From the NCBI RefSeq assembly GCF_014695575.1, contig NZ_JACJOO010000059.1, forward strand, positions 62,001 to 126,000: a DNA stretch of 64,000 nucleotides. The letters run 5' to 3'. The position numbers and the translations under genes were made by a program. This DNA is from Leptolyngbya sp. FACHB-8. Lineage in GTDB: Bacteria > Cyanobacteriota > Cyanobacteriia > Elainellales > Elainellaceae. Below the pieces are notes generated by a model. It saw only the letters and a program-made list of their open reading frames with translations, was not told the DNA's origin and did not search any database. This document shows positions 62,837 through 64,000 of this stretch, in pieces. How positions within the stretch are numbered: the stretch's first letter is position 1; every line of letters starts with the position of its first letter.

Positions 62837-63703
62837 ATGGATCAACAGCTTATCCAAACATTAGTCAATGGGGTGGCCGTGGGCAGCATTATTGCCCTGG
62901 CAGCCGTGGGATTAACCTTAACCTATGGCATTTTACGACTGGCAAATTTTGCCCACGGGGACTTGATGGCCCTGGGTGCCTATTTCACATGGACAGCCAA
63001 TGCGCTGGGGATCAACATCTGGCTAGCGACGGTCGTAGGTGCATTGTTGACGATCGCCGTCGCCCTGCTCCTCGAAAAAATCATATGGTCGCCCATGCGC
63101 GATCGCCGCGCCTCATCTACGACCTTAATCATCATTTCGATCGGCCTCGCCCTGTTCCTCCGCAACGGCATCATTCTGGCCTGGGGAGCCGCTAACCAGC
63201 AGTACGATTTGCCCGTGCTAGCGGCCCTCAACCTCGGTGGCATCCGTATCACGATGACTCGGATTATTGTGGTGGGTTTGGCGATCGTCGCCATGCTGGG
63301 GATGCACTACCTGTTACAGCACACCAAGGTCGGCAAAGCGATGCGCGCGGTCGCCGATAACGTTGACCTGGCGCGAGTGACCGGCATTAATGTCGATCAA
63401 GTCGTGATCTGGACATGGATTCTGGCCGCAGGACTCACCTCTATTGCAGGCTCCATGTATGGACTGATTACAGCCGTCCGTCCCGACATGGGATGGTTCC
63501 TGATTCTGCCCATGTTTGCGTCGGTGATTCTGGGGGGTATTGGCAATCCCTATGGGGCGATCGCCGGCTCCTACGTCATCGGCATTGCCCAAGAACTTAG
63601 CACCTACCTGTTCTCAGCAGAATACAAGCTGGCAGTAGCCCTGGTGCTGATGGTAGCCGTGCTGTTGATCCGACCCCAGGGGATTTTTAGAGGCACAATG
63701 TAG
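62837..63703 (+). CDS. livH: Branched-chain amino acid ABC transporter permease (LivH type)
   Basis: The 288-residue permease has about eight membrane helices. It begins NGVAVGSIIALAAVGLTLTYGILRLANFAHGD, the LivH signature, and has the coupling segment GKAMRAVADNVDLARVTGINVD and VILGGIGNPYGAIAGSY. It pairs with a LivM permease, two ATPases and a binding protein, which would follow beyond the window on the right. It imports neutral or basic amino acids; cyanobacterial N-I type systems are homologous. It begins a new transcription unit after the family C element. Confidence 0.93.
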   Translation: MDQQLIQTLVNGVAVGSIIALAAVGLTLTYGILRLANFAHGDLMALGAYFTWTANALGINIWLATVVGALLTIAVALLLEKIIWSPMRDRRASSTTLIIISIGLALFLRNGIILAWGAANQQYDLPVLAALNLGGIRITMTRIIVVGLAIVAMLGMHYLLQHTKVGKAMRAVADNVDLARVTGINVDQVVIWTWILAAGLTSIAGSMYGLITAVRPDMGWFLILPMFASVILGGIGNPYGAIAGSYVIGIAQELSTYLFSAEYKLAVALVLMVAVLLIRPQGIFRGTM

Positions 63704-64000
63704 TCTTTGTGAAATGGGTGCCACCCACAAATGGCACTGAAATAAGCCCAAACCTACGTTAGAGAAAGGCCGGGGTCTGCTTCAAAACCCCAGCAAAGCG
63801 AAGCGACCTGACACCTCCTATGCAAAACCTCCTTGCCGAGGGGGGTCTGGGGGGACGGGCAGCCGTCCCCCCAGTCGGGGGGTTTGGGGGGCGACGCGCC
63901 CCCAAGCCAGGTTTATGCAAGCATCCCAGCTTATGTCAGTGCCATTCGTGCTACTCACCTAATTTCAGTAACCCAAATTCAAAATAAGCCGAAGTGCCCA
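63704..64000. other. Right edge spacer with a G-rich element
   Basis: About 300 bp up to the window edge. It contains a family J element (63820-63917) and a hairpin GGCCGGGGTC/ACCCCAGC-like (63765-63795). No gene is complete here. Confidence 0.5.
63820..63917. repeat. Family J G-rich multi-hairpin element, copy 2
   Basis: AAAACCTCC...AGGTTT ends. Inner hairpin CTGGGGGGACGGGC/GCCGTCCCCCCAG and TTGGGGGGCG/CGCCCCCAA, with G-runs of six. A 5-bp ATGCA occurs on both sides (63820-63824 and 63914-63918). Homology with copy 1 extends about 40 bp to the left. Confidence 0.8.

Noticed and set aside
1-64000. CRISPR array
   Set aside because: The repeats are palindromic, dispersed and not separated by regular unique spacers; no cas gene is present.
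1-64000. tRNA or rRNA genes
   Set aside because: I saw no T-loop signatures (GGTTCRANYCC) with matching cloverleaf ends and no rRNA-like conserved stretches.

Overview
The window looks like a chromosome segment of a cyanobacterium, probably a filamentous one. HIP1 octamers (GCGATCGC) occur throughout on both strands. The gene content also fits: a cyanophycinase, a DevBCA-type exporter set, a cyanobacterial RarA-methyltransferase fusion, IspH, a PerR/peroxiredoxin pair, FtsH, RTX/Calx-beta surface proteins and a type I polyketide synthase. About 36 protein genes are supported. I see no rRNA, tRNA, CRISPR array, integrase or intact insertion sequence.

Layout. 1-6 kb: SagB-like dehydrogenase (cut by the window edge), pentapeptide-repeat protein, DUF2267 protein and a frameshifted nuclease-like gene, with long hairpin-filled spacers. 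6-12 kb: RsbRD-type sensor kinase, RarA fusion, small membrane protein, a candidate structured RNA and an FMN reductase. 12-21 kb: FtsH, a gamma-glutamylcyclotransferase-like protein, peroxiredoxin divergent from PerR, a thioredoxin-reductase-like flavoprotein, RarD and DNA polymerase IV. 21-31.5 kb: a nitrogen-salvage locus with diaminopropionate ammonia-lyase, an M20 carbamoylase, an N-carbamoyl-D-amino-acid hydrolase and hydantoinase A and B subunits, interrupted by an FG-GAP/papain-like protein and a MinD/ParA fragment. 31.6-46.5 kb: on the minus strand, a DevB-DevC-DevC-DevA exporter, a YbjN-like protein and a 2760-residue fully reducing polyketide synthase fused to an alpha-oxoamine synthase, followed by a LeuB paralogue. 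47-57 kb: RTX protein, cyanophycinase, exported formamidase-like protein, IspH, a small CDF transporter and an alpha/beta hydrolase. 57-62.6 kb: a plus-strand cluster of a papain-like peptidase, a novel helical/beta protein, two proteins with a small conflict-type domain, TIG and CARDB-like modules, and a glycosyltransferase-like protein. The window ends with a LivH-type permease.

Two gene sets look most novel. The first is the polyketide synthase-oxoamine synthase with its own DevBCA exporter. It reads as a factory that makes an amino-ketone (sphingoid-like) lipid and ships it outward. The second is the peptidase/TIG/glycosyltransferase cluster, whose last three genes overlap and are probably translationally coupled.

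The intergenic DNA is unusual. At least eleven families of long, near-perfect palindromes fill almost every spacer. Several have fixed lengths (124, 132 and 99 bp), conserved terminal inverted repeats and short direct repeats at their edges. They look like small non-autonomous mobile elements folded as twin-hairpin (three-way-junction) structures. Hairpin arms differ between copies while staying self-complementary, and hairpin tips are flipped between copies.
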